This document shows, in pieces, positions 1 to 11,494 of a stretch of DNA of 64,000 nucleotides. The stretch covers positions 10,610,975-10,674,974 of the forward strand of contig NC_061068.1 of the NCBI RefSeq assembly GCF_021917145.1. Reading direction: 5' to 3'. The stretch's first letter is position 1. The number at the start of each line of letters is the position of its first letter. This stretch comes from Hypomesus transpacificus. Lineage: Eukaryota; Chordata; Actinopteri; Osmeriformes; Osmeridae. Below the pieces are notes generated by a model that worked only from the letters and a program-made list of their open reading frames with translations, did no database searches and was not told where the DNA came from. The position numbers were made by a program, and so were the translations under genes.

Positions 1-1965
1 TCTTACTCTTTTTAAAATGTTTGTTTTTGGCTTCCTTGCAGAGTGGAACCAGCTTAGGTCTTCATACATAAAACAAATAGTTTTGTGTTCAAAAACTTTA
101 GGCAATCAGTTTAACTCACTTCAAATGAAAACCCTTTTTATAAATTAGTACCTGATACATCCCTTATTTTAAGACCTGCTTTCTGCCGAAAAAAAACTGT
201 TATAGTGGGATGCATTAGAACTGAGTGGGTCCAAATTGATTTTAAGCTTTGTAAAGGAGTTTAATGAATTAACAATTTCAACCCAGCCATGAGCGGAACT
301 CTGTATCAAAACTGACCTTTGATCTAAATCATTTCTAAATATGGATTCAGCTAGAAAGTACCAGCTGTCTGTGTACATACCAAACTGTCAGTCCACAGTT
401 TATAGCCAGCTATCACATTGGTGTGTTTTGGCCTTTAGCTGTCATGCGGCTTGTAATTCATTTAAACTATATGTCCACATCCTTCTCAAAATCCATCTCT
501 TTTATCACATGTATGACATGACAAGTTGCATTAATGGATATATATATATATATATATATGATTGTATATACACATTGTTGATTCCTTGTTTTGTGTCCTA
601 ACTTGCTGATAATCCCTCCAGGCATACACAAAGTTATCAGATATGTTGGGGACACAACGCAGGTCTGTATCACATACTTTCTTTGATGCCGTTTCGGTGC
701 TCCTAGAACTATTATTGGCTGCTGGCCAGTTAGCAGTCACAATAGTACACAACCGAAAACATAAGGGGAAAAGGGAGTAAGGGAAAAAACTAAAAGGGTT
801 AAAATGATACCATCTATGGGAATAAAACTAATGTTTTCACTATCCCACTAGCCTTTACAAGAATGTTTATTTTTATCCTCATGAAGGACTTGCCTTTGCT
901 TGAACACCTCAGCACATCTTGAGAACTTGAAAGAAACAACGAGTTAAGTCTACACTGGCTTCCGTGGGTGTGTGACAGATACTCAGAAATTTGAAGGAAC
1001 ATTCCATATTATTGTACCTTTTAGAGTTTTGGTACTGTGCATTTTCTTACTTTGCAATCAAATGTTTGCTCAGTTGCAGTGAAACTACTGAATTTGGAAT
1101 ATGAATTTTTTATTCTGACATTGCTGTACAGCGTGTCCTCTGTTTATGTAGTTATCTGAGGTGTGGGGCTTGGGAAGCATAACATAAACACTGCAATTTT
1201 TTATCTCTCACAAGATATTTTTTTTATCATTCCTGAGATTGATCTGTTGTTTCACCTTAAAACTTGCACATTCTGCATGTTTAGTCGTGACTGTATTTTG
1301 ATTTGACATATGCATGTTTAACAGGAACTTGAGTTTTCCTCCTGTTACAAAGCATTCCAATTTTGTATTTAGTGTGCTTATGCTGTATATGATTATATAT
1401 CAAGTCAGAAGCAGCTAATACTTCTTCATATCCAGATAATCAATGTCTTAAAGAGGGTGTTTTAAAAGGGATTTAACTTACAATGACAATTTGCTACTTT
1501 AAATATATACATTTTAACTTTGATGAGTGTTTTCTGAATGTTTTGCATTTCTTTATTCTCGGTGTTGCCTGCCTGCTGTTTTGGGAGAAATGTATAGTAT
1601 TAGTGTGGTTTTTAAACACACAGTGCTATTTATTGCTAAGTTGATGAACTATGGTGTAATATATCATGTATAAATGTTCTTCAATGTCATGGTTTTATCT
1701 TAATATACATCTTTATCAAAAACTATTTTGCTGCATGCTTTAAAATGCAAAAAAAAACTATTGCACAATTAGCTTTGGCTTGTACTTGACCAGATTTCTT
1801 GATATGTCATGCTGTAAAGTGGCATATTAGTTTCACACAATACTGTACAGTTCTTAAACATGAAGCAAGAATGCAGAGGTGCATATTATATTTACACCAA
1901 ATAGTAATATGTATTTTTAGAATTGATTCTATTCTTTTGAAGAATAAATATTTTATACTGTCATA
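1..1965 (+). other. Terminal exon and 3' UTR of an unidentified plus-strand gene (partial)
   Basis: A pyrimidine-rich acceptor ending in TTGCAG at about 41 opens a last exon. All frames close soon: phase 0 reads SGTSLGLHT then stop, another reads VEPA then stop, and a third stays open for about 35 codons. The rest looks like a long AT-rich 3' UTR. An AATAAA at 1943-1948 followed by a GT-rich tract at about 1968-2000 makes a good poly(A) site near 1965. A TA dinucleotide run (539-559) lies inside. I cannot identify the gene from this tail, and the true frame depends on an upstream exon outside the window. It meets the Rab5 gene tail to tail. Confidence 0.5.
539..559. repeat. (TA)n microsatellite
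   Basis: About ten uninterrupted TA units in the presumed 3' UTR of the first gene. Confidence 0.9.
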
Positions 1966-2035
1966 TGTTTGGATGTTTGTCAGTGTTGTTGGTTTGGGAT
2001 ATCCAGTACAAACATCAAGTAAACAAAATAATATA

Positions 2036-2763
2036 CAATAGATAGTTTATCATTTATTTGAGTGGTTTATTGTGTTATACACTAAACAATATGTAATATG
2101 TAATGATGTAAGTATTTTCTATGTCTCGATTTATTATAAAGCTACCCTGACACAAATTGAAAGGCTTTAAAAAGCCTTTCATCTCTTTATAAAACATTGT
2201 TTTGGTTTGGTGCAATTTAAAAATATCTTGACTATTTGAAGAAAAAGAATATCAATGCATAAAAATCTTGTCAAGTCTATATTGTATGTACGAATTAAGG
2301 ATGTACCAAAATGAAAATTCTGGGCCAAAACCAATAATCCAGGATGCACTTAACCGAAAATATTTTTTCTATTTTAAAATATTTTTTTTGTACAATTGTA
2401 TTTATGTTATACTTTTTATTTGGCACCATAGCCCCTTCTGGAATTGTCCTTGTCAGAAACTTCCACACCGCTGACACAGTCGCCCTTGACATATTAATGT
2501 ATAATCACCTGAGATGAAAATGGACAATCTAATGCAAACACACATTTAGCCTTACATCTTTTAATTTCTTTGTACCTCTTACTGTTGGAATGCTGTGTGA
2601 TTAGGCTTATCTATTTTTAAAAAATGACTATCATAGCAACTTTCCCTTTCTGTTTGAGGAACTTAAGATACTTAAGAACTTTTCACACCTGTCATATTCC
2701 CGCCTGCTCCTAAGAAATGGCTTATTTTACTGTGCTTGGTCTAGTCCTTGTCTATTTTATCTC
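2036..2763 (-). other. Probable 3' UTR of the Rab5-like gene
   Basis: Downstream (minus strand) of the Rab5-like stop there is no other gene. TTTATT on the plus strand (AATAAA on the minus strand) occurs near 2053 and 2066, suggesting a poly(A) site around 2040, about 75 bp from the poly(A) site of the convergent first gene. The stretch holds a 10-bp perfect hairpin (2159-2168 with 2171-2180, 2-nt loop) and a degenerate hAT-like segment (about 2296-2480). Confidence 0.4.
2296..2480. mobile_element. Degenerate hAT-type transposon fragment
   Basis: The stretch beginning 'aaggatgtaccaaaatg' and running through 'ctgggccaaaaccaataat', with 'ccacaccgctgacacagtcg' towards the other side, resembles in wording the ends of common fish hAT elements (GCACCGAAAATTC...GGCCGAAACCGAA). 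No clean target duplication was found. Family resemblance is from memory only. Confidence 0.3.
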
Positions 2764-4331
2764 TTAGTTTCCACAGCACTTGGCCTTGCTGGTCTGAGTC
2801 GACTGGCTGAGGTTGACTCCTCCATCTCCTTGTCCTCTTGGTCTTCGACAACCACTACCAGCCCCTATGCCACCAGTCAGATCATTCTTTGGCAGTGTCT
2901 TGGCTAGAAGACAATAAATCGTGATATGATCAAAATATTTTCTGAGGCATACATTTTAGTGTTGCTCAATTATGTTTCTTAGAGCTACCTGTGACACATG
3001 CTAATTCTTAGACCACATACTGTTCCAACATTAGATTATTACTACCCTCTGGTGTATATATAATGGCATTACATGTTGGTGCTGTCTGGGCACCCTGTCA
3101 GAAAGACCATGCTGGTTGTGGAATAGATATGCGGTCTATGAATTGTTGTTAATTTCTGTGAAAAATAGAGCTATTAGTTGGTCTGGTCTGTTTCCAATAG
3201 TGAGGGATAGAGATCAAAGTTTAAAGAGTACTATGATTGTGTGATGATGCATTGCTCACCTATGGCCAGGAATAGATTACTGATGTTCATGGCAGTCTTA
3301 GCAGAAGTTTCCATGAAGACAAGTTTGTTGTCTGCAGCATAGACCTGAGCCTCCTGCAGGAGCATTATTAATGCTAGCATGAAATAAATTCCACAAAACC
3401 AAAGATCTGTATTTTCTGTGTCAATGACAAACTCATTAGCACACTATGTTAGAAGTATTTACTTTTAGATATATTCCACTATTTTATTGGAATATTTGAG
3501 TACTCACCTCATATTCCACAGCTCTGTTGGCAGATTTGTCTGCCTTGTTGCCAGCTAAGGCAATGACTATGCTTGGGCTTGCTTGGTCTTGGAGTTCAGT
3601 CACCCACCTTTTTGCTCTGTCAAATGTCTCCTATACAGAGCAAGAACATTTAAATGAGGATGAAGACTAGCGGTAGCAACAAGGTTAACACCATAGGCTT
3701 AAACCGCTGGACAGTCTGCTTAAAACTGAGGCAGTCTGTCTAGAACTGCTGCTAGAAATAATGGATCTGTGCATGCAAAGTTAAGAGTGTGTGGAGATTA
3801 TGCTAGATGCAAATATTAATTTTTTTTCCATACTGTGTTGGTGATGTCATAGACAACTATGGCTGCATGGGCAGCCCTGTAGTACATGGGTGCCAGGCTG
3901 TGGTAGCGCTCCTGACCTGCTGTGTCCCAGATCTCAAACTTGACCATGACACCATCCACACTCACCATCTGGGTCACAAAGGCAGCTGGGACAAGGGGTA
4001 GAGAGAACATGGTAAGAGGATGTAGGCTCAATTTATGCCCAATTTGCAAGAGAGTGGAAAGAGTGTAAAGTGGCTAAAGTAAACCCGATCATGGACAGAT
4101 AGAAAGGGTATCGCACCTTCTCCCTAAATCTCAGAAGAAAAGTGCACACAACTAAGCATGTGGTTCTGTACCTCCAATTGTGCTCTCCTGGAAGTCCTGA
4201 AACTGATCTTTGACAAATCGTACCAGCAGACTGGATTTTCCCACAGCAGAGTCCCCAAGTAGCACCAGTTTAAACTGGATAATCTTATTGGTCTGGCCAC
4301 CAGGTTGCGATTGTATTGATGGATCTGCCAT
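2764..4331 (-). CDS. rab5b: Rab5-family small GTPase, closest to RAB5B (complete, 5 coding exons)
   Basis: Coding exons in transcript order are 4172-4331, 3834-3985, 3508-3630, 3260-3353 and 2764-2903. All have GT/AG borders and phases join to 222 aa (family about 215). Rab5 is an early-endosome GTPase driving endocytic fusion and sorting. Visible motifs: P-loop GDSAVGKS, switch I FQESTIGAAF, switch [20 protein letters not shown], base-binding GNKAD and ETSAKT, and a C-terminal CCGN for double geranylgeranylation. The stretch [16 protein letters not shown] and VEYEEAQ point to RAB5B rather than 5A or 5C. The start is the only ATG in frame ahead of the conserved core (MADPSIQSQ). The N-terminus and the C-terminal linker ([16 protein letters not shown]) are unlike other Rab5 proteins I know, so this may be a diverged copy. 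A noncoding first exon probably lies near 4908-4990. Confidence 0.88.
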
Positions 4332-4399
4332 TGGAGTTCGATGTGTATTAGGAGGTTTGGGGGTTGTTGGGTTGCAAGGCATGCAAGGGTAAAATTGAT

Positions 4400-4430
4400 G
4401 TGTGTGTGTGTGTGGGGGGGGGGTGACAGC
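4400..4430. repeat. (TG)n followed by a G run
   Basis: A short TG repeat runs into about ten G residues just upstream of the Rab5-like start-codon exon, in 5' UTR or intron sequence. Confidence 0.8.
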
Positions 4431-4907
4431 TGGGGAGAGGATGATAAGGGAGGGGGGTCCCCCACTTAAGGACAATGGGACCCGTCTGCCAGATGAGAAA
4501 TAGAAATCTACAAGACAAAAAGACAAAAAACAACAGATGTATGCCAGAAACTAGACCTTTAAACATAGTGGCAACCTGTCACACAATCAGCTGTGAAAAC
4601 TCATATTAATCTAAATCTATCTCTTTGCTTTACTGTCAATTCTTGTTTAAACCCCCTGGTATTTTTGCTTAGAATATGAAACAATCTATTGCATTCCTAG
4701 ACCTTTAAGGTGCTCATCATCATCCAGTGTCCATACAAGGACTTTACTTGTTTCCTTACTGTTTTAGGATGACCACCAATGTAGAATAATGTAGCCTAAT
4801 AACCCCTCATCTAGTTTGACCTTTCAAAGTTTACTGTTCGAAGTTGTGATAATATTAACAACGACAAAGATACATCATGCCCAACTGAAGACAAGACGCA
4901 GACGTAC

Positions 4908-4990
4908 CGTTGTACCAACACTTAATTCTGACTCCACGCCCGTCCGTTCTTTAATACTTCATGGTTCACGCCACAAGACGTCAAAATGTT
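4908..4990 (-). other. Candidate noncoding first exon and promoter of the Rab5-like gene
   Basis: On the minus strand a strong donor (ACG|GTACGT) falls at 4907, preceded by more GC- and CpG-rich DNA than its surroundings (CCACGCCCGTCCG around 4935). This fits a 5' UTR exon spliced to the exon that carries the start codon. The 5' boundary is a guess. Confidence 0.3.
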
Positions 4991-5474
4991 GGTAGATTAC
5001 GCCCCGCAATGGTAGCGTCAAAGTGACCGACAAAGAAAAGGCTTTATAGACATATGTTAACCATAAAATAGCAGAACCCCGTACATAAAGGCGCGAGGCA
5101 TTTGTTTTGTTAGTCTAAAATATGCGTTTTTATAGGGCGGACAGTCAAGGATTGACGGACTTTTTATCCAATTATAACGGCATACAATGGTGAAAGTTCC
5201 CCCCTTCTTCTCAAGTTACTTTGATGACTAGTTGATCTGAAGTCCAACATATGTTTTGCAAAGAAGCCGTTCAGCAACCGCTGCATTTGTAACATAACTT
5301 TGTATGCATTCCATGTTGTAACAATTAACTTATTTTAAAATTAACCTAAAGCAATATAGGCTACTTGGTTAGTCTACAACCCAGTTAATACAAGCAGCGG
5401 TTTAACCCAGCAACCCAGTTAATTTTAAGCAGCGGTCCCAAAACGTCTTGTATGATTGCGGAGTATAATATTGG

Positions 5475-5639
5475 AATAATAAGGTGCGTTCGACTTCATG
5501 CAGCGCCGGCGGCGCTGACAGCCGCTTGCAGCCCGGCTGACTTGAAGCTGAGAATGCCATTGGCTGCTTGAAGTCAGCCGGGCTGCAGGCGGCTGTCAGC
5601 GCCGCCGGCGCTGCATGAAGTCGAACGCACCTTATTATT
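5475..5639. mobile_element. 165-bp near-perfect foldback element (MITE-like)
   Basis: Two 73-nt arms (5475-5547 and 5567-5639) are reverse complements with only two mismatches, around a 19-nt loop. Ends read AATAATAAGGTGCG. Each arm is very GC-rich, contains the near-palindrome CAGCGCCGGCGGCGCTG, and stands out against the AT-rich flanks. No coding capacity. Probably a miniature inverted-repeat transposon; I could not define a target duplication because the flanking bases join the palindrome. Confidence 0.85.
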
Positions 5640-6289
5640 CATGACTGAAGTTCAACGCGGTTATATCTTTCTCGCGATATCCGAGGCTCCAGCGGCTAAG
5701 TGCAGACCATTAACTCTAAAGGCAGTCCAGAGAATGTTTAAACAGGCTCTGGGCATTCTCTAGTATAGAGTGTAAAAAGAATGGACGGCATGACAGCTCC
5801 TCAAAACTGAAGCTAAAACATCTCCCTCGCCCCCTGGTGGTTGGCTGCTGTATAGGTCGTAAGGCCCGCCCCCTCTTGTAACCGGATGGGACATGAGCCA
5901 AACAAAAAAATCAAATTCATGTCAAATACATTTTTTTCCAAAGATGGTTTCTGTCATTTTAGGTAGTTCCTATCACGCATGATTTAAGCCCACCCAGAAA
6001 ATCCTAAGCACATGGGTCTAAATGGTGAAAAACTGTTTAACGGTCTAACTCCACAATTCAGTAGGCTAGGCTACTACATAGTTCACATGTTTTTGTAAGG
6101 TGTTTAAGCAGTAACCTAGTTATATTTATAACATTTATAATGTGTTTAAAAACAAATCTCGGGATTTCAAAGACTTTAAGGGCCAGGGAGACGTGCACAA
6201 AGTAGGGCCTAGTATGTGTAACGGGTGTGAACCTGTGAAATTCACTCCTCAGGTATGTAGGCCTAAAAGCCACCCCCGGCAAAGAAAAA

Positions 6290-6365
6290 CTAGCTCTTCT
6301 TTGGCGTAGTTGGTAGTCGTCATGCTTGGCAAGTTGGAGGCTGAGCGGTTCGTATCCCGTGAGTG
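6290..6365 (+). repeat. tRNA-like sequence, probable SINE head or decayed tRNA
   Basis: It contains an A-box-like TTGGCGTAGTTGGTAG and, about 45 nt later, a B-box-like GGTTCGTATCC, the spacing of an internal RNA polymerase III promoter. The T-arm and acceptor stems do not pair well, so it is not an intact tRNA gene; a tRNA-derived SINE head is the better guess. Confidence 0.35.
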
Positions 6366-7599
6366 GCAAACTACCTTGTCAGACGGAGCTTGGCTACGCC
6401 TCTTACAGACCCGTCACAATTGACATTTGCACCAAACCAAGGCTGTATAGGCCTACGTGTGGCAGCCATTCAGTGATTCGTAGGCTACACGTTGGCGATT
6501 GAGGGCCGGAATATAATCTACTTCGCTCAAGTAAATTACTTTTTTTGAAGAAAAAAATATGATATATTATCTCGCAGTTATGCAAAGACCCTCCTCACAG
6601 ACATTATCATGCATCATGATATTTGCCATGTGACATGCTGACCTGGTAACTTCATGATATCATATTAGTAGATCCCAGTGTATTAGCACAATGCTCTCAC
6701 TTCCCCTTTGGTCACTTATTTATAGACCACGGACAGACATACGTCGGCCCACTGTGAAGGGCAGGAATAGGCTATAGTGTCTGTGTCCTGTTTACGGAAA
6801 GCAGAGTTTCTTATGTGTGTCTGTGGCCGGAGACTTGTTGAAACGGTATAATATACATAATTTTCTAGCCAATAAAGTAGTAGGCTAACTCATTTCCACT
6901 ATGCCCGTTTTTAGCTTTGCTGTGCGTCCTGTTCCATTTTTCATCACAGGAGGGCGCCTTCTTATTACAAATGTTTCACCACAAAAGCATAGGCCCCAAG
7001 TCAAAATCATAATAGCAGTGTGTTCATTTGTTGGACGCTTTCATCTACAGCGTCGGTTTAAAGGGAAATTGAACTTAAAACCTCTTGAGCTGCAGTCAAA
7101 TGCACTGTGCCACCCACTAATTGTGAAAGTGAATTGGTTAGTATCAGTGGTTTACTTCTCATGTTCCGATTTGTCTGGGGTTGATTACACATCCGCTGAT
7201 GAATGTTTTTTGTTGGCACAAGATTAAAAGATGTAAGAGTTTGCCCTATTGTGAATACAATGTGTCCCATCTCTTGCACCGTTTACACTTAGGCCACTCC
7301 GAAGTGAGGACAGCGAGGTAGGCCAAGGTGTAAATTTACATGACACATTTAGTCCATGTAGGCTATTATAATACCAACTAAAGTTGGTAACGGCAGTTGT
7401 GCCATTATGGCCTACAATGACCACTTCTCAAAATTGAATTAGCCGATGTAGCCTAGCCTATGTCTTTGGCCAATTGCAATTATCCTACGTAAATAAAACC
7501 TGCTACGAAAATATCCAGACCAATTTTTTTTTAATTATAAACGTTGTTAGTGTTTAACGGTCCTGGCCTTGGATGCATTTGCTTAACTTCCTTAAAGTG

Positions 7600-7891
7600 T
7601 TGTATTGAATCGCAAGTTTTGAAGGACCACACAGATTTTGGCTTCCCCAATGAGAGCGAGGAAAGGCGAGAGCAATTTTAGAGCCATGACATCACATTTC
7701 CTAACGACCGCTTCCAAATGCGGAAAGACATCGGCGAGGGTATTTTTTTCCAGATTTCCCCTGTCCGAGGAAAGAAGGAATGCAAGCTTTTTGAACAATA
7801 CCGTATACCGGTGGTCGATCATGTATCGCTGAGACATTTTGCTTTCATACTGCGTGTTGTTTGCCTTCCCAAGACACCGTTTCTAGTTTAG
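7600..7891 (+). other. nckap5l: Candidate noncoding first exon of nckap5l
   Basis: A strong donor (TTTAG|GTAAGTG) at 7891/7892 follows about 250 bp with scattered CpGs (GAGCGAGG, CTAACGACCGC, CATCGGCGAGG). The first coding exon of nckap5l begins at an acceptor with only 5 nt before its ATG, so upstream noncoding exons must exist. This is the best candidate by position and donor strength, but no transcript evidence is available. Confidence 0.3.
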
Positions 7892-10800
7892 GTAAGTGAA
7901 TGTTATTTTCATCACCGTGCATTTGCAGTCTAATCAATTTGCGAATGGGATGTGTTGTATATATTATTGGCATTGTTGTATGATCAATCTAAAAACTAGA
8001 TTTGATTACTGATAGTAATTTATTATGGACATTAGAGGTGCCTGTTTAGGCAGCTGTGAAAACAGTACAATGATTCTTTAAACTGTAATTAGGCTATGTG
8101 ACGTCCATGTCGCTGCATTGATTTAAACGAGTACCTTACTCAGCGAACACGATTCATTGTAGGCTACTCCAATGCTTTGAAATGCGGATGAAAATAATGG
8201 TTACCGTTTAGCTGTGATCTGAGCATCACCCATCACGTTTCAATAACAACAATCTTCAACACAAAAGCAAATCAGGCCTTTGCAAGATGCATTGACTTAT
8301 TATCCTAGTAGGCTATAGGCTGAATGAAATACTAAAAACTACCCGGAAAATTGTCTATTCATAGACAGACTTATTATGTAGTTATCAGGTTAATATTTAT
8401 AATTATAACTTAACTTGGCGAAGTGTTGGTTTATCTTGCAGAGGGCTCTGATAGAACAAACATTGTCATCAGTCTCGCGAGTCAATCAAATGCACACATC
8501 TTGAAACAATTACCCATTATTTTTCAGACTGGTTGTTTGGTTTGGAAAGCTAGTTTGGTAGGCTACAGTAAATCTCAAGTAAATTGTTACAATTTTCTGG
8601 GAAAATTCTTCACCTGCGAGCAAATTCAAATATTTACCTGGGCCTAGGTCTAGTTTACTGGGCCTTGGTGGGCTACTAATTCCAAATGTTGATGACATCA
8701 TATCACCATTTTAAAAACTCTCTTTTGGGATGACTTAAGTCATCTGCCTATTTGTGATCTGAATTATATCTTGAGTCAAGTAAATCTGACACCAAAACTC
8801 CCTAATCCTTTAAAATTGTCCCAAAACAGCAATGAGTTATGCTTTCGATACAAGTTGCTGTGTGACTTATTTCAAATGAAGTTAGACTGGGAATTAAAAT
8901 ACAAGATGCTGTCAGCCTATGGTCTCAAACTACTCAGAAAAATAGTGCTGCATTATTCAGTCAGGTGCCGTGTATTCACCTCTAAGCTTGATAAATGGCG
9001 TAAAAACTTGGTGTCTAACATTGTCATGTAGCACAGTGTCTAACAGGGATATAACAATTAGTAAATTTTCCATTAGTTACATATTGAAGAAATGGCTGGT
9101 TGATATGACTACTCAAGCATACACTAGAAAGACAATATGTTGTATTTACATGTCATAACACAAGTGTTGAACAACACTGAAAGTCAACCTCCAGTCAAAC
9201 CAATGTCTGTTCCTTTGTACAATATGTGAAATTAGACACCACTGTTTACAGATGCAGTGCTGTCAGCGATAACCACACAAGTCCAAAATTGAATACAAAC
9301 ATTGTCCTTTATTAAGAGTACTGCAGTTGCAGACAAAGGTGTATATCTTGGTGTATGTTAGCTGCAAGGCAAAAACCCTGGATTCAGGATTAATTCGGAA
9401 TCCAATACTTCTTCAATGTTTAATACTTTAAACTTCCTCAAATGTGACCATGTTGGGCCTGCCGTCCCTCAAACCTTATCGCTGTTATCCATCAGGGTGA
9501 TATATCCTGTTCCTCTTGTTAGATTAACAGTACATCACATAGGTCAGGTCTATGATGTGTGGTCAATGAGAGAGAGCCCTTTAAATAGACTTAAACTACA
9601 CAGATAGTGGCAGTGGTCTGATACCCTAACACGATAGGTCTACCTCTTTTTGTATGTGTAATCACTATTGTGTATTTGTCTACCCATCTGTACTTCCCTC
9701 TGTATGGGTGTTTACTTGTCCTCTCAATCCAGGAAGAAAAGTGGCATCCACAGACTCAATATGTGTTAGCTTTGGCTGTTATGTAAAACTTTATTGTAAG
9801 GAAATCAAGATTGTGATATGTATGGTTAGGTGAGTATCCAGCCAGGTTTACCAGGATAGTGCTCTGACATACTGACCCACATCATTACCATCCTATTACC
9901 CTAAGAGACACCTACTCAGATTGCTGTGTTGCTAATCATCAACCAATGGCTGGTTGCCTCACCTATGTTTAAAGAGGAATTAAGCAGAAATGTTATGAGA
10001 CCTCCTTTGATGTAGTTTCCCATTACTGATGTAAGTGTAGTTGTCATAGCTGGATCTTTGATTGGCTTGAATGGGAAAACGTTAGGGAGAGAGGTAGAGT
10101 GCCCCTCATCTCCTGCAATGGTCCGGTCCTGTAAAATCTTTCTTAGAAATGAACAGATCCAAACTAATTGGTTGCACTTTCTTTTACTGGGCTACTCTCA
10201 CTGCACGGTGAACCATCTTACAGTGCATTAAAAGAGCACACTCATTATATTCTGCTAATAGCTTCAACCCAACTAAGTGTCCTTTTTTTTTTTTTTTTCA
10301 ATGGTATAGAGTAGGCAAGGTATAGATCAGTACTTCTTTATTGTAATGATAGTAAGAGGTGGGCGCCCCCCCCCCCCCTCTCCAAACCGTTCACTTGAGT
10401 AGGTCAGGATGATTTTATCGTCTGTTATTTTTCTTTGGTTAATTCATAATCATAAACATAAATTCCCTTTCACCTGAAAGTATGATTTGTCTCTTGAGAC
10501 ATTGAACCTTTTGACACATTCATTATTTGGCACCTTTGCTGTGACCTTAGCACTGAATCACAGATAATTTTTGCAGATCAATATTCTGTATTTGTCTGTT
10601 ATCCCATCACATAATTAAATGAGTACTCTGCACAGACCTATTCTGACTACCGCTTCTGCTGTCTTCTCCTCTGTAGTACTCTCATCCAGCTGGTGGTCTA
10701 CAGAGTGGAATTGGTTTGGTGTTTTCTGCTGCTCTCTCTTGGCTGTCACTCTTTTCTAATCATACTGAAATCCCAAATCCTGCTTAAGGGATCTGCCCTG

Positions 10801-11285
10801 GACCAACATCAGCCCTGCTGCTCAGCCCTGGCTGGGAAAGAACGGATGGATTTGGTTGTTTAGGTTTACAGAGACGAGTATTTGATATGGAGGCACGCAA
10901 CAATGAAGATATAGTATATTATAGTTTTTGAACAGGATCCTGCTCATGTGGAATAAAAATGCGAATAGCCATATAAAAGCTTGACTAGACTGAGTAGGCA
11001 TCTTTATTCAAACAAGGGGTTGAGTATTCCACCGAATGAGCTTGATGAAAATTCAAGTATATTACACGTCAGTCAAGTTGGCACCCAGTACACTGAAAAA
11101 CTGCCTCTCAGTGTCTCATTATAGAATAGATTCCAGGAGTGGATGTAGTGGTTGGATATTGCTACAGTAAAATGGAATTGTAAATTTGTGTTTGGATTTG
11201 TTAAATTCCTTCAAGCTAAAATTAACTTGAAATCAAACTATATATAACGGATTTCACATAGAAGTACAGACACATCTGCTATGCA

Positions 11286-11494
11286 CATTCTTTTTTGGTG
11301 GGTGGGGAGAGGGGCATTTCTGTCTTTGTTATTTTCATAGTGACAGTATAGAAGGTAAAGAGAGGGAGGAAATGTAGGAGAGAGAGGGGGGGTGACATGC
11401 AGAAAAAGACCTGGGCCAGATTTGAGCCCAGGCCACAGCAGTAAGGCTTTCACCTATATGGAATGCATGCACTCTTATCCAGTGAGCCATCTGT
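11286..11494 (-). repeat. tRNA-derived SINE
   Basis: Read on the minus strand, the head has an A box (TGGCTCACTGGATAAGAG) and a B box (GGGCTCAAATCTGG) correctly spaced. It is followed by a pyrimidine-rich body ending in 'gaaaataacaaagacag' and 'aaatgcccc', a wording I recognise from widespread fish SINE tails. It has no protein-coding role. Confidence 0.65.

Larger units (their letters stand above)
5000..7600. other. Intergenic region
   Basis: Between the Rab5-like 5' end and the candidate nckap5l first exon I see no conserved coding sequence. It holds the 5475-5639 foldback and a tRNA-promoter-like stretch at about 6290-6365. The open frames here are short and have no recognisable family. 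Confidence 0.5.
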
